Assembly (NCBI RefSeq): GCF_000969415.1
Contig: NZ_JZEX01000050.1
Coordinates: 1-36,002 of the forward strand
Source: Devosia geojensis
GTDB lineage: Bacteria > Pseudomonadota > Alphaproteobacteria > Rhizobiales > Devosiaceae
Direction: 5' to 3'
DNA length: 36,002 nt
The translations under genes and the position numbers were made by a program. Below are positions 25,266 to 32,507 of this stretch, in pieces. The notes beneath the pieces were generated by a model. The model did not search any database and was not told the DNA's origin. It was given only the letters and a program-made list of their open reading frames with translations. Every line of letters starts with the position of its first letter. Position 1 is the first letter of the stretch.

Positions 25266-25307
25266 CGGGCAGGCGCTCCTCAATCAAGTCAGGCGGCACC
25301 ATAAAGG

Positions 25308-25377
25308 CTTCGCATCTTGTATGGAAGATGCGAAGAACGCACGTCCACCGCTTGCGGTGGCCTGCCGGTTCCCGGCA
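25308..25377. promoter_or_regulatory. Triple inverted repeat between divergent sugar genes
   Basis: Three consecutive perfect inverted repeats: CTTCGCATCTT-GTATGG-AAGATGCGAAG (25308-25335), CCACCGC-TT-GCGGTGG (25345-25360) and TGCCGG-TTC-CCGGCA (25363-25377). The first is the best operator candidate; on its minus-strand side TATGGT (25299-25304) could be a -10 for the mannitol dehydrogenase gene. The other two lie in the 5' leader of the kinase gene and may be RNA stems. No regulator gene is adjacent. Confidence 0.55.
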
Positions 25378-25412
25378 TAGATGCACGCGAGGATTGGAAG
25401 AGGAGAGTCGAT

Positions 25413-26327
25413 TTGGCCCGCAAACGCTTCGTCAGCATCGGGGAATGCATGATCGAGATGTCGGGCGGGGAGGACCGGCAATACCGCCTCGGCTATGCCG
25501 GCGACACGCTCAACACCGCCTGGTACATGCGCGCGCTCCTCGGGGACGAGTGGGACGTCGACTATTTCACCGCGCTCGGGGCCGACCGCTATTCGGCCGA
25601 TATCCGCGCCTTCCTCGAAGAGCACGGCATCGGCACGCGCTTCATCGGCACGGTCGAAGGGCGGCGGCCGGGGCTCTACCTCATCCACCAGGCGGAGGGC
25701 GACCGGCACTTCACCTATTGGCGCGACACCTCGGCGGCAAAGCTCCTCGCCGAAGACCGCGAGGCGCTGGCGGCGGCGCTCGATGGCGCCGACATCGTCT
25801 ATTTCTCCGGCATCACCATGGCGATCCTGCATCCACGGGCGCGCGGGCGCCTGATGGGGGCAATCGTCACGGCTCGCGACAAGGGCGCGCGGGTGGTGTT
25901 CGACCCCAATGTGCGCCCTGCCCTCTGGACCTCGCAGCGGGTGATGGGCGCGGTGCTGACGGCGGCTGCGACGATCAGCGACGTCGTCATGCCCACCCAC
26001 ACCGACGAGGCGCCGATCTTCGGCGACAAGAGCGCCGAGGAGACGGCCGAGCGCTATCTCGAACTCGGCGTCGAGGAGGTGGTGGTCAAGGATGGGGCCA
26101 AGCCCGCGTTCATTGCCACGCCCAGCGAGCGGGTCGAGATGGCGCCGAAGCCGGGCGCGAAGGTCGTCGATGCGACGGGGGCGGGCGACTCGTTCAACGG
26201 CGCCTATCTCTCGGCGCGGGCGGCGGGTGCTGGATTGAGAGACGCGGCGGAGGCGGCGCACCGGGTGGCCGGCATCGTCATCGGCGAGCGCGGGGCGCTG
26301 GTCGATCCGGGATTGCTGAGGGGGTAG
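25413..26327 (+). CDS. kdgK: PfkB-family sugar kinase, probably 2-dehydro-3-deoxygluconokinase
   Basis: A 304-residue ribokinase-fold enzyme. The N-terminus FVSIGECMIEMS and GYAGDTLNTAWYMRALLG are typical of KDG kinases. DPNVRPALW and the catalytic loop DATGAGDSFNGAYLS carry the general-base Asp. I use the TTG at 25413 because AGAGGAGAG lies 5-6 nt upstream and the protein then begins right at the conserved beta strand. Longer in-frame starts would run through the inverted repeats. It phosphorylates 2-keto-3-deoxygluconate on the way to the Entner-Doudoroff aldolase. Other PfkB substrates are possible. Confidence 0.87.
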   Translation: MARKRFVSIGECMIEMSGGEDRQYRLGYAGDTLNTAWYMRALLGDEWDVDYFTALGADRYSADIRAFLEEHGIGTRFIGTVEGRRPGLYLIHQAEGDRHFTYWRDTSAAKLLAEDREALAAALDGADIVYFSGITMAILHPRARGRLMGAIVTARDKGARVVFDPNVRPALWTSQRVMGAVLTAAATISDVVMPTHTDEAPIFGDKSAEETAERYLELGVEEVVVKDGAKPAFIATPSERVEMAPKPGAKVVDATGAGDSFNGAYLSARAAGAGLRDAAEAAHRVAGIVIGERGALVDPGLLRG

Positions 26328-26330
26328 AGC

Positions 26331-27113
26331 TCACACCAACAGCGATTGCGCGCCGTCGATCCAGACGGGGGTGCCCGAGATGTGGCGGGCGCGGTCGGAG
26401 GCGAGAAAGGCGACGAGGTCGGCGACGTCTTCGGCCTTGCCCGGCTTGCCGCCGGTCAGGGGTACGCTGCCTTGCGGAAATTCGCGCGGCACGATGATGT
26501 CCTCGGTATTGCGGCGCTCGGTGTTCTCCTCGATCTTGCTCTCGATGGCGCCGGGGCAGATGACGTTGACGCGGATGCCGTCGTCGGCAAGCTCGAGGGC
26601 GAGCATCTGCGCCAGGGCCACCTGCCCGGCCTTGCTCACCGAATAGGCGCTGGCGCCGGGCGTCGCGAAGGTGCGGGTGCCGTTGATCGAGGAGGTGATG
26701 AGGATCACCCCGCCCTGGCGCTTCAGCATCGGCACGGCGTAGTGGGCGGTAAGGTACGTGCCGCGCAGGTTGACGGCGATGGTCTTGTCCCACTCCTGCG
26801 GCTTCAGTTCCTCGATGGGAGCCCAGACGCCGTTGATGCCGGCATTGGCGAAGACGATGTCCAGCCGGCCGAATTGCTCCTCGATACCCTCGAAGACCCT
26901 GAGCATTGCTTCTTCATCGGAAATGTCGGCAGGGATGGCGACGGCTTTGCGACCCTTCCCGCGCACCTCCTGCGCCACCTCTTCGATCTCGTCGGGCGAG
27001 CGGCTGACGAGCGCCAGATCGGCGCCCTCCTCGGCGAGGCGGAGCGCCGCGGCGCGTCCGATGCCCGAGCCGGCGCCGGTGACGAGCGCGACCTTGTCCT
27101 TCAAGTCCATCAT
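26331..27113 (-). CDS. SDR-family NAD(P)-dependent oxidoreductase
   Basis: A 260-residue classical short-chain dehydrogenase. Cofactor motif TGAGSGIG (13-20), NAG motif FANAGING, catalytic Ser in ITSSINGTR, then YSVSK with the Tyr and Lys pair, and the substrate loop after CPGAIES. The C-terminus (HISGTPVWIDGAQSLLV) is standard. It ends 3 nt from the stop of the convergent kinase gene. The substrate is probably a sugar or sugar acid given the neighbours. Its Shine-Dalgarno is inside a perfect 9-bp inverted repeat. Confidence 0.92.
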   Translation of the reverse strand: MMDLKDKVALVTGAGSGIGRAAALRLAEEGADLALVSRSPDEIEEVAQEVRGKGRKAVAIPADISDEEAMLRVFEGIEEQFGRLDIVFANAGINGVWAPIEELKPQEWDKTIAVNLRGTYLTAHYAVPMLKRQGGVILITSSINGTRTFATPGASAYSVSKAGQVALAQMLALELADDGIRVNVICPGAIESKIEENTERRNTEDIIVPREFPQGSVPLTGGKPGKAEDVADLVAFLASDRARHISGTPVWIDGAQSLLV

Positions 27114-27114
27114 G

Positions 27115-27137
27115 TCCTCCTTGGGTTACAAGGAGGA
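27115..27137 (-). promoter_or_regulatory. Hairpin burying the SDR ribosome-binding site
   Basis: On the minus strand TCCTCCTTG-TAACC-CAAGGAGGA is directly followed by CATGATG. The 3' arm contains the near-perfect Shine-Dalgarno AAGGAGG for the SDR gene, and the 5' arm is its exact complement. If it forms in RNA, initiation would be blocked until the stem opens. The same design occurs at 28936-28961. Confidence 0.65.
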
Positions 27138-27205
27138 ATGAGGCGGCGCCCCGAGGGTTCCGGGGGACTATCGCTCCACTCCCCTCGATGGGAGGGCAGG
27201 GATCC

Positions 27206-27345
27206 CACCGGCTGTCATCCCGGCGAAAGCCGGGATCCAGTACACACTGGCGGGGCGGTCGTCGCCAACTTCGTCTCGAACGGAACTCGTCAAGAACCGC
27301 GCCCACATCGTTTACTGGGTCCCGGCTTTCGCCGGGATGACAGCC
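27206..27345. repeat. Interspersed inverted-repeat element, copy 5
   Basis: Ends CCACCGGCTGTCATCCCGGC (27206-27225) and the complementary right end at 27317-27345, core CCCGGCGAAAGCCGGGA. It is nearly identical at both ends to copy 1 (71-204). It lies between the DUF924 gene and the SDR gene, both on the minus strand, and accounts for most of that 254-bp gap. Confidence 0.8.
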
Positions 27346-27378
27346 GGGGCGGGTGGCGAGAATCGTGCTTAGAGGGGA

Positions 27379-27924
27379 TCAGAAGCCGCGCTTGCCCGCT
27401 TCCTCGATGTAAGCCAGCTCCTCGGGGGTCGAGTCCCGGCCGAGCGCCGCGTTGCGGAAGGGGAAGCGGCCGAAGCGGGCGATGCAGTCGCGGTGGCCCA
27501 TTTCGTAATCGAGGATTTCCGGGTCATCGAGGGACGCGAAGAGGCGCATGGCCTCCTCGTGAACGAGGAGCGACTCGGAATGCATGTAGGGCATGTAGGC
27601 GAACATGCGCTTGTCCCTCGGCAGCTCCCGGTCCAGCCCTTGCGCAACGAGCTCCTGGGCGAGGGTCAACGCCATCGGGTCCTGCGCGAAGGCTTTCGCC
27701 GAGCCGCGATAGAGCTGGCGGGAGAACTGGTCGAGGACGATGATCTCGGCGAGCCGCCCTTCGGGCGTGGTCCGCCAGGTCCAGGCCTCGCCGAGCGCGA
27801 CGCGGGCGTGGGTCTCGGCAAAGCGCTCGGCGAGGCGCGTATCGAACTCGGCGGCGCCGGCGAACCAGTCATCCTTGCCGTGCTCGACGAACCAGAAATC
27901 GAGAACGTCGCGATAGGTTTTCAT
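27379..27924 (-). CDS. DUF924 family protein
   Basis: A 181-residue, mostly helical protein of the DUF924 family. Recognisable stretches are VLDFWFVEHGKDDWF at the start, IIVLDQFSRQLYRGSAKAFAQDP in the middle, and MPYMHSESLLVHEEAMRLF followed by the GHRDCIARFGRFPFRNAALGR segment. Structures of the family are TPR-like; the biochemical role is not established. It starts 7 nt after the zinc alcohol dehydrogenase stop, with GGAGG overlapping that stop, so it is translated from the same message. Confidence 0.9.
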   Translation of the reverse strand: MKTYRDVLDFWFVEHGKDDWFAGAAEFDTRLAERFAETHARVALGEAWTWRTTPEGRLAEIIVLDQFSRQLYRGSAKAFAQDPMALTLAQELVAQGLDRELPRDKRMFAYMPYMHSESLLVHEEAMRLFASLDDPEILDYEMGHRDCIARFGRFPFRNAALGRDSTPEELAYIEEAGKRGF

Positions 27925-27931
27925 GGGCCTC

Positions 27932-28933
27932 CTAAACGGTGATGATCGCCTTGATCAGACCTTCGCGCTCCTGCGACCATTTGGGCAAGTCCTGCGGCAC
28001 GCGGTCGAGGCTCGTTGCGTGGGTGGCGAGGCGGTCGGTGGGGATGCGGCCGTGGCGGATGGCGGCCATGACGTGGTCGAAATCCTCGATGGTGGCGTTG
28101 CGCGAGGCGCGGATGGTCAATTCGCGCCGGTGCACCTCGGCGTCGGGCCAGACGAGATCGCCGGTTATGACGCCGACGAGCGTATAGGCGCCGCCATTGC
28201 GCACGTGAAAGAGGCTGGCGTTCATGGCGCGGATGGAGCCGGTGGCGTCGAACACCGCATCGAACCCGGTGCGGCGGACAGCCTTGAACGCCTCGCTTTC
28301 CAACGCGTCGGGGCCGAAGGCGGCAAAGCCGAAACTTTCCGCCGACTGCCGCTTGTCGGCAGCCGCATCGAGGATGGTGACTTCAGCGCCGGCGATCCCG
28401 GCAAAGAACGCAACGCCCAGCCCGATCGGACCGCCGCCGACGACCAGCACCCGCTGGCCGGCGTGAAGCCCCGTGCGGCGCACCGCGTGGGCGCCGATGG
28501 CGAGGAACTCGACCATGGCCGCATCGCGCAGCGACAGCCCGTCGGCCTTGTAGAGGTTGGCTTCGGGCAGCACGACCCGCTCGGCCATGCCGCCATCGGA
28601 ATGGATGCCGATGACCGAGAGCGTCTCGCAGCAATTGGTCTTGCCTTCGCGACAGGCGGGGCACTCGTAGCAGGGCAGATAGGGATTGATGACCACGGGA
28701 TCGCCGGCGGCAAAGAGCCGGCTGCCGTTGGGATCGGCGACGACGCCGGAGAGCTCGTGGCCGAGGACGCGCGGGTATTGGAGGAACGGGTGATGGCCCG
28801 AGTAGATGTGATAATCCGTGCCGCAGATGCCGATGTGGCGGATGTCGACCATCACCCAGCCGGGTTGCAGTTGCGGCTCGGGCGCCTCGATGAGGACGAT
28901 CTCGCCCGGAGCGATGCAGGATATGGCGCGCAT
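27932..28933 (-). CDS. Zinc-binding alcohol dehydrogenase family protein (aldonate dehydrogenase-like)
   Basis: A 333-residue medium-chain dehydrogenase. The catalytic zinc region is GICGTDYH (36-43) with GHELSGVV near 60. The structural zinc cysteines are in CYECPACREGKTNCC. The Rossmann motif is VVGGGPIGLG near 165. The combination resembles L-galactonate/L-idonate/threonine-type dehydrogenases (LgoD-like). Position beside KDG-kinase-like and UxuB-like genes supports sugar-acid oxidation. It forms an operon with the VOC gene upstream (45 nt) and DUF924 downstream (7 nt). Its ribosome site lies in a perfect hairpin. Confidence 0.9.
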   Translation of the reverse strand: MRAISCIAPGEIVLIEAPEPQLQPGWVMVDIRHIGICGTDYHIYSGHHPFLQYPRVLGHELSGVVADPNGSRLFAAGDPVVINPYLPCYECPACREGKTNCCETLSVIGIHSDGGMAERVVLPEANLYKADGLSLRDAAMVEFLAIGAHAVRRTGLHAGQRVLVVGGGPIGLGVAFFAGIAGAEVTILDAAADKRQSAESFGFAAFGPDALESEAFKAVRRTGFDAVFDATGSIRAMNASLFHVRNGGAYTLVGVITGDLVWPDAEVHRRELTIRASRNATIEDFDHVMAAIRHGRIPTDRLATHATSLDRVPQDLPKWSQEREGLIKAIITV

Positions 28934-28935
28934 GT

Positions 28936-28961
28936 GGTCTCCTCCCGTCGGGGAGGAGACC
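28936..28961 (-). promoter_or_regulatory. Hairpin burying the zinc dehydrogenase ribosome-binding site
   Basis: Minus strand GGTCTCCTCCC-CGAC-GGGAGGAGACC, perfect 11-bp arms and a 4-nt loop, followed at once by ACATG, whose ATG is the start codon. The 3' arm holds the Shine-Dalgarno GGGAGGAG. There is no T tract, so it is not a terminator. The VOC gene stop lies 17 nt upstream of the stem, so a ribosome ending there could help to open it. Confidence 0.7.
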
Positions 28962-28978
28962 TAACATGTCACTTCAGG

Positions 28979-29896
28979 CTAGCCAACGGCGATGCGGATG
29001 CGGTTGCCGAAGGGATCGCGGGTCTCGATACCGTCGGCGAGCTTCTCGATCGGCGCACGGGCGGCGGCGAGGCGCGCCTCGAGACCGGCAAGCGTTTCGG
29101 CATCCGGCAAAACGATGGTGAACCAGCGCAGGCCCGCGGCGCCGGCCGGCGGCAGGGCGGCGTTGACGCCGGACCAAATGTTGAAGGCGATGGTGTGGGG
29201 CATGTAGTCGAGCCCGACATCGCCCATGCCGAAGGAATCGATCAGGAGGAACCCGGCAAAGCCGAGGACGTCGCGGTAGAAGTCCATCGCCTTGCGCAGA
29301 TCCGCCACATGCACATGCACGTGGCCGATGCGGGTGCCGGCGGGCATCGAGGGGACGAGCACCGGCTTCTCGCCGAGTTCGGCAAGCAGGCCTTCCATAT
29401 CGATCGGATCCCGGCCCGAATGCGGCTTGCCGTCGCTGGTGACGGCGTAGGTGCCCTCATCCGGATGGCCGAGCGTGCCGCGCCAGGGGGTCTCGAAGGT
29501 GATCTCGATGCCGTTGCCGTCGAGGTCCCAGAGATAGATCGCCTCGGAGACGAGATGGTCGGTCGGCGCGATGCGCACATTCCGCTGCAGGGCGCGCACC
29601 GCCATCTGGGCCAGGTCGGCACGGTGCGGCACGTGGATGGCGACGTGGTAGAGGCCGATGGTGCGCGACACCACCGGGCCGGTCGCGCCGGTTTCGAGGA
29701 CGATCAGCGCCTTGCCGCCGGCGCCGAGGGAAATCTGGTTGCCGGTTTCGGCGACGATCTCGAGGCCGACGACGTCGCGCCAGATGGCGAGGGCCTTGTC
29801 GCGGCCGGTCACGGCGATATGCACCGGCCCGAGGCGGGTCGTCAACGGCAGGACGGGCTTCGATCGCACGTCGGTCTGTACGCGGGCATCGATCAT
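28979..29896 (-). CDS. Two-domain VOC family protein (extradiol dioxygenase-like)
   Basis: A 305-residue protein with two vicinal-oxygen-chelate modules. Module one: LGPVHIAVTGRDKALAIWRDVVGL (22-45) and later LYHVAIHVPHRADLA, with YLWDLDGNGIEITFE. Module two: IGHVHVHVADLRKAMDFYRDVLGF, with the DPFGNRIRIAVG end. Metal-ligand histidines and glutamate are present, so an active metalloenzyme is plausible. The closest known type is the CatE/catechol-2,3-dioxygenase group (COG2514). No aromatic pathway genes are nearby, so the ring-cleavage role is uncertain. It is the first gene of a three-gene minus-strand unit. Confidence 0.88.
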   Translation of the reverse strand: MIDARVQTDVRSKPVLPLTTRLGPVHIAVTGRDKALAIWRDVVGLEIVAETGNQISLGAGGKALIVLETGATGPVVSRTIGLYHVAIHVPHRADLAQMAVRALQRNVRIAPTDHLVSEAIYLWDLDGNGIEITFETPWRGTLGHPDEGTYAVTSDGKPHSGRDPIDMEGLLAELGEKPVLVPSMPAGTRIGHVHVHVADLRKAMDFYRDVLGFAGFLLIDSFGMGDVGLDYMPHTIAFNIWSGVNAALPPAGAAGLRWFTIVLPDAETLAGLEARLAAARAPIEKLADGIETRDPFGNRIRIAVG

Positions 29897-29958
29897 GGGA
29901 GCCTCCGGGGAAAAGGAGCGCGCAGGCGCGTTGATTGCGCAAGATATAAGCCCGGCAA

Positions 29959-29988
29959 CCTTCGCCTCCTAGCTCAACGAGGCGAAGG
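29959..29988. promoter_or_regulatory. Inverted repeat in the VOC/ohr divergent region
   Basis: CCTTCGCCTC-CTAGCTCAAC-GAGGCGAAGG, perfect 10-bp arms with a 10-nt spacer. On the VOC (minus) side TTATAT follows about 10 nt beyond it and could be a -10. The half-site spacing of two helical turns suits a dimeric activator or repressor. The same DNA would form a stem in RNA. The remaining part of the 257-bp gap holds no gene that I can support. Confidence 0.45.
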
Positions 29989-30153
29989 GATCGTTCACTG
30001 AATGGCTGCCAAAACCCGGGCCGGCGGCGGCTTTTCCTCGCCGGGCAACTGTGTTCAAGTGCACGCGGTGCAGCGGGCCGAGGCAACCGCACGGTCGTCC
30101 AAGCATTGAGAGCAGGCCCCTCCATCACCGGCATCCCAACAAGGAGACGAGCG

Positions 30154-30576
30154 ATGAAAGTGCTTTACACCGCAAAGGCGACCTCCACCGGCGGACGCAC
30201 CGGACACGGTGCGACCGACGACGGCGTGCTCGACGTGACGCTGACGACGCCCAAGGAAATGGGCGGGGATGGCGCGCGCGGCACCAATCCGGAGCAGCTC
30301 TTCGCGGTCGGCTATTCGGCCTGCTTCCTCGGCGCGATCAAGGCGGCGGGCCGCAAGACGGGCGTCAAGATCCCCGAGGAGTCGACGGTCACCGCGCAGG
30401 TGAGCTTCGTCGACCGGGAGGACGGGGAAGGCTTCTGGATCAAGGCGGCGCTGGAAGTGAACCTTCCCGGCATCGACAAGGACACCGCCGCCGACGTGGT
30501 GCGGCGCGCCCATGTGATCTGCCCCTATAGCGAAGTGTCGCGCAAGGGTTTCGAGGTGACGCTCGACGTCGTCTGA
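30154..30576 (+). CDS. ohr: Organic hydroperoxide resistance protein Ohr
   Basis: A 140-residue OsmC/Ohr-fold peroxidase. The catalytic peroxidatic Cys57 is in the motif YSACFLGA and the resolving Cys123 in HVICPYSEVSRKG; the conserved Arg (Arg15) is in TGGRTGH. Ohr reduces organic hydroperoxides using lipoyl-linked electrons. ATG 30154 follows AAGGAGA at 30140-30146. The usual OhrR repressor gene is not adjacent, so control is either distant or through other regulators. The SLC13 gene follows 69 nt downstream in the same frame. Confidence 0.95.
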   Translation: MKVLYTAKATSTGGRTGHGATDDGVLDVTLTTPKEMGGDGARGTNPEQLFAVGYSACFLGAIKAAGRKTGVKIPEESTVTAQVSFVDREDGEGFWIKAALEVNLPGIDKDTAADVVRRAHVICPYSEVSRKGFEVTLDVV

Positions 30577-30645
30577 GCGGCAGCTTGGCGCCGACGGCGT
30601 CGCGGGCATTTCCGCCTGCGGCGCTCCTTTCCGGGGGCCTTTGCG

Positions 30646-32415
30646 ATTACCTACGAACAGATCACGCTCTTCCTCCTCTTCGCTGTCGTCCTGACCCTCC
30701 TGATGTGGGGACGCTGGCGCTACGACCTCGTCTCGTTCGCCGCGCTCGTCGCGGCGGTCGTATTGGGCGTGGTGCCGGCCGACCGGGCCTTCAGCGGGTT
30801 TGCCAACGACGCGACGGTCATCGTCGCGCTGGTGCTGGTCGCCGGGCACGGGCTGACGCGCTCGGGCGCGATCGAGCTCATCACCCGCGGCATCATCGCC
30901 AAGCCGCGCAGCGTGCCCCTTCACCTGGCGATGCTCGGCGGCATCGCCGCGGGGCTTTCGGCATTCATGAACAACGTGGCGGCGCTGGCCCTCACCATGC
31001 CCGTCGACATCCAGGCCGCGCAGAAGGCGAAGCGCCCGCCGTCGCTGACCCTGATGCCGCTGGCGGCGGCCACGATTCTGGGTGGACTGGCCACGCTGAT
31101 CGGCACCCCCGCCAACATCATCATCGCATCCTATCGCGAGCAGGCGAGCGGGACGCCCTTCGCCATGTTCGACTTCGCGCCCGTGGGATTGGCGGTGGCG
31201 GTCGTGGGCCTCGCGTTCCTCGCCCTCATCGGCTGGCGGATCATTCCGCAACGCGAGAGCGGCAACGCCATGGCCGAGCTGGCGGCAATGAAGAACTATG
31301 TCAGCGAACTGGTGGTCGAGGCCAAGGCGAAGGCCATCGGCCAGCGAATCGCCGATCTCGACCCGATCGCAGACGAACACGACACGCAGATCGTGGGCCT
31401 CGTCCGCAAGGACAAGCGCCTGCCCGGACGGGCGCGCGCCGAAGAGATCCTGGAGGGTGACCTGCTGGTCGTCGAGGGGGCGCCCGAGGCGCTCAACAAT
31501 CTCGCCTCGGCGCTCGGCCTCGGCTTCCAGGGCAAATCCGGGGAGAAGGCCCCGCTCGACGCCGGCCAGGGTTTCATCGAGGCCGTGGTCAGCCAGGAAA
31601 GCCGCCTCATCGGACGCTCGGCCAACGAGGTGCAGATGCTGCGCGGCTACGGGATATCGCTGCTCGGCATCTCGCGGCGCGGCAAGACGCTGCGTCAACG
31701 CGTGCGACGCACGCCCTTGCAGGCGGGCGACGTGCTGCTCCTGCTGGGCGCGAGCGAGAGCATGGACGAGGTGCTGGCGCGGCTCGATTGCCTTCCGCTC
31801 GCCCGCACCCCCACCCTGACCCGTCACGACAAGGCGCTGCTCGCCATAGGTCTCTTCGTCGGAGCCATAGCGCTTTCCGTCTCGGGCTTCCTGCCGCTGA
31901 CCATCGGCCTCAGCCTCGTGGTGATCGCTTATGTGCTCACGGACATCGTGCCGATCCGCGAAGTCTACGAGGCGATCGACTGGCCCATCATCATCCTCCT
32001 CGGCGCGCTCATCCCCATGGGCGAGGCGCTGGAAAGCTCGGGCGGCACGATGCTCATCGCCGACGCCATCGCGCAGACGACGCAGACCATGCCCGCATGG
32101 GTGGCGCTGACGACGATGCTGGTGGTGACGATGCTGCTCTCCGACATCCTCAACAACGCGGCGACCGCAGTGATCGCCGCGCCCATCGCCTATGGACTGG
32201 CGAACGCCATGGGGGTCAATCCGGACGCCTTCCTGATGGCAGTCGCCATCGGGGCGAGCTGCGCCTTCCTCACCCCCATCGGGCACCAGAACAGCCTGCT
32301 CATCATGGGACCGGGCGGCTACGAGTTCTCCGACTACTGGAAGTTCGGCCTGCCGCTCGAAGTGCTGACGGTCGTCGTCGCCGTGCCGGCGATCCTCGTC
32401 TTCTGGCCGCTCTAG
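30646..32415 (+). CDS. SLC13/DASS family permease with two RCK_C (TrkA-C) domains
   Basis: About 589 residues if started at ATT 30646, or 570 from ATG 30703. The transporter has two membrane halves flanking two cytoplasmic TrkA-C-like domains (about 225-310 and 315-400). The DASS signatures are MNNVAAL with LIGTPANIIIASY, and ILNNAAT with FLTPIGHQN. Substrates in this family are dicarboxylates or sulfate; none can be assigned. Homologues usually start with a short M-T-(Y/F)-E-Q stretch and a first helix before WGRWRYDLV. That helix (TYEQITLFLLFAVVLTLL) is encoded here but lies upstream of the first ATG. The only suitable start is ATT, 8 nt after GGGGG (30633-30637). Confidence 0.88.
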   Translation: MTYEQITLFLLFAVVLTLLMWGRWRYDLVSFAALVAAVVLGVVPADRAFSGFANDATVIVALVLVAGHGLTRSGAIELITRGIIAKPRSVPLHLAMLGGIAAGLSAFMNNVAALALTMPVDIQAAQKAKRPPSLTLMPLAAATILGGLATLIGTPANIIIASYREQASGTPFAMFDFAPVGLAVAVVGLAFLALIGWRIIPQRESGNAMAELAAMKNYVSELVVEAKAKAIGQRIADLDPIADEHDTQIVGLVRKDKRLPGRARAEEILEGDLLVVEGAPEALNNLASALGLGFQGKSGEKAPLDAGQGFIEAVVSQESRLIGRSANEVQMLRGYGISLLGISRRGKTLRQRVRRTPLQAGDVLLLLGASESMDEVLARLDCLPLARTPTLTRHDKALLAIGLFVGAIALSVSGFLPLTIGLSLVVIAYVLTDIVPIREVYEAIDWPIIILLGALIPMGEALESSGGTMLIADAIAQTTQTMPAWVALTTMLVVTMLLSDILNNAATAVIAAPIAYGLANAMGVNPDAFLMAVAIGASCAFLTPIGHQNSLLIMGPGGYEFSDYWKFGLPLEVLTVVVAVPAILVFWPL

Positions 32416-32507
32416 GTGCGTTGGGATTAGGTGGAGTTTAGCTAGCGCAATGAGGTTTCCTTAAGGGCGCGGGCATATCCTCGCGCCAGCCCTGGAGCCC
32501 CTCGCGC

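Noticed and set aside
30106..30153. A longer ohr protein starting at 30106
   Set aside because: The extra 16 residues are not part of the Ohr fold, and AAGGAGA sits directly before ATG 30154.
29897..30153. A tRNA or small RNA in the VOC-ohr gap
   Set aside because: No cloverleaf, no TTC-type T-loop with matching stems, and no terminator-like hairpin with a T tract was found.
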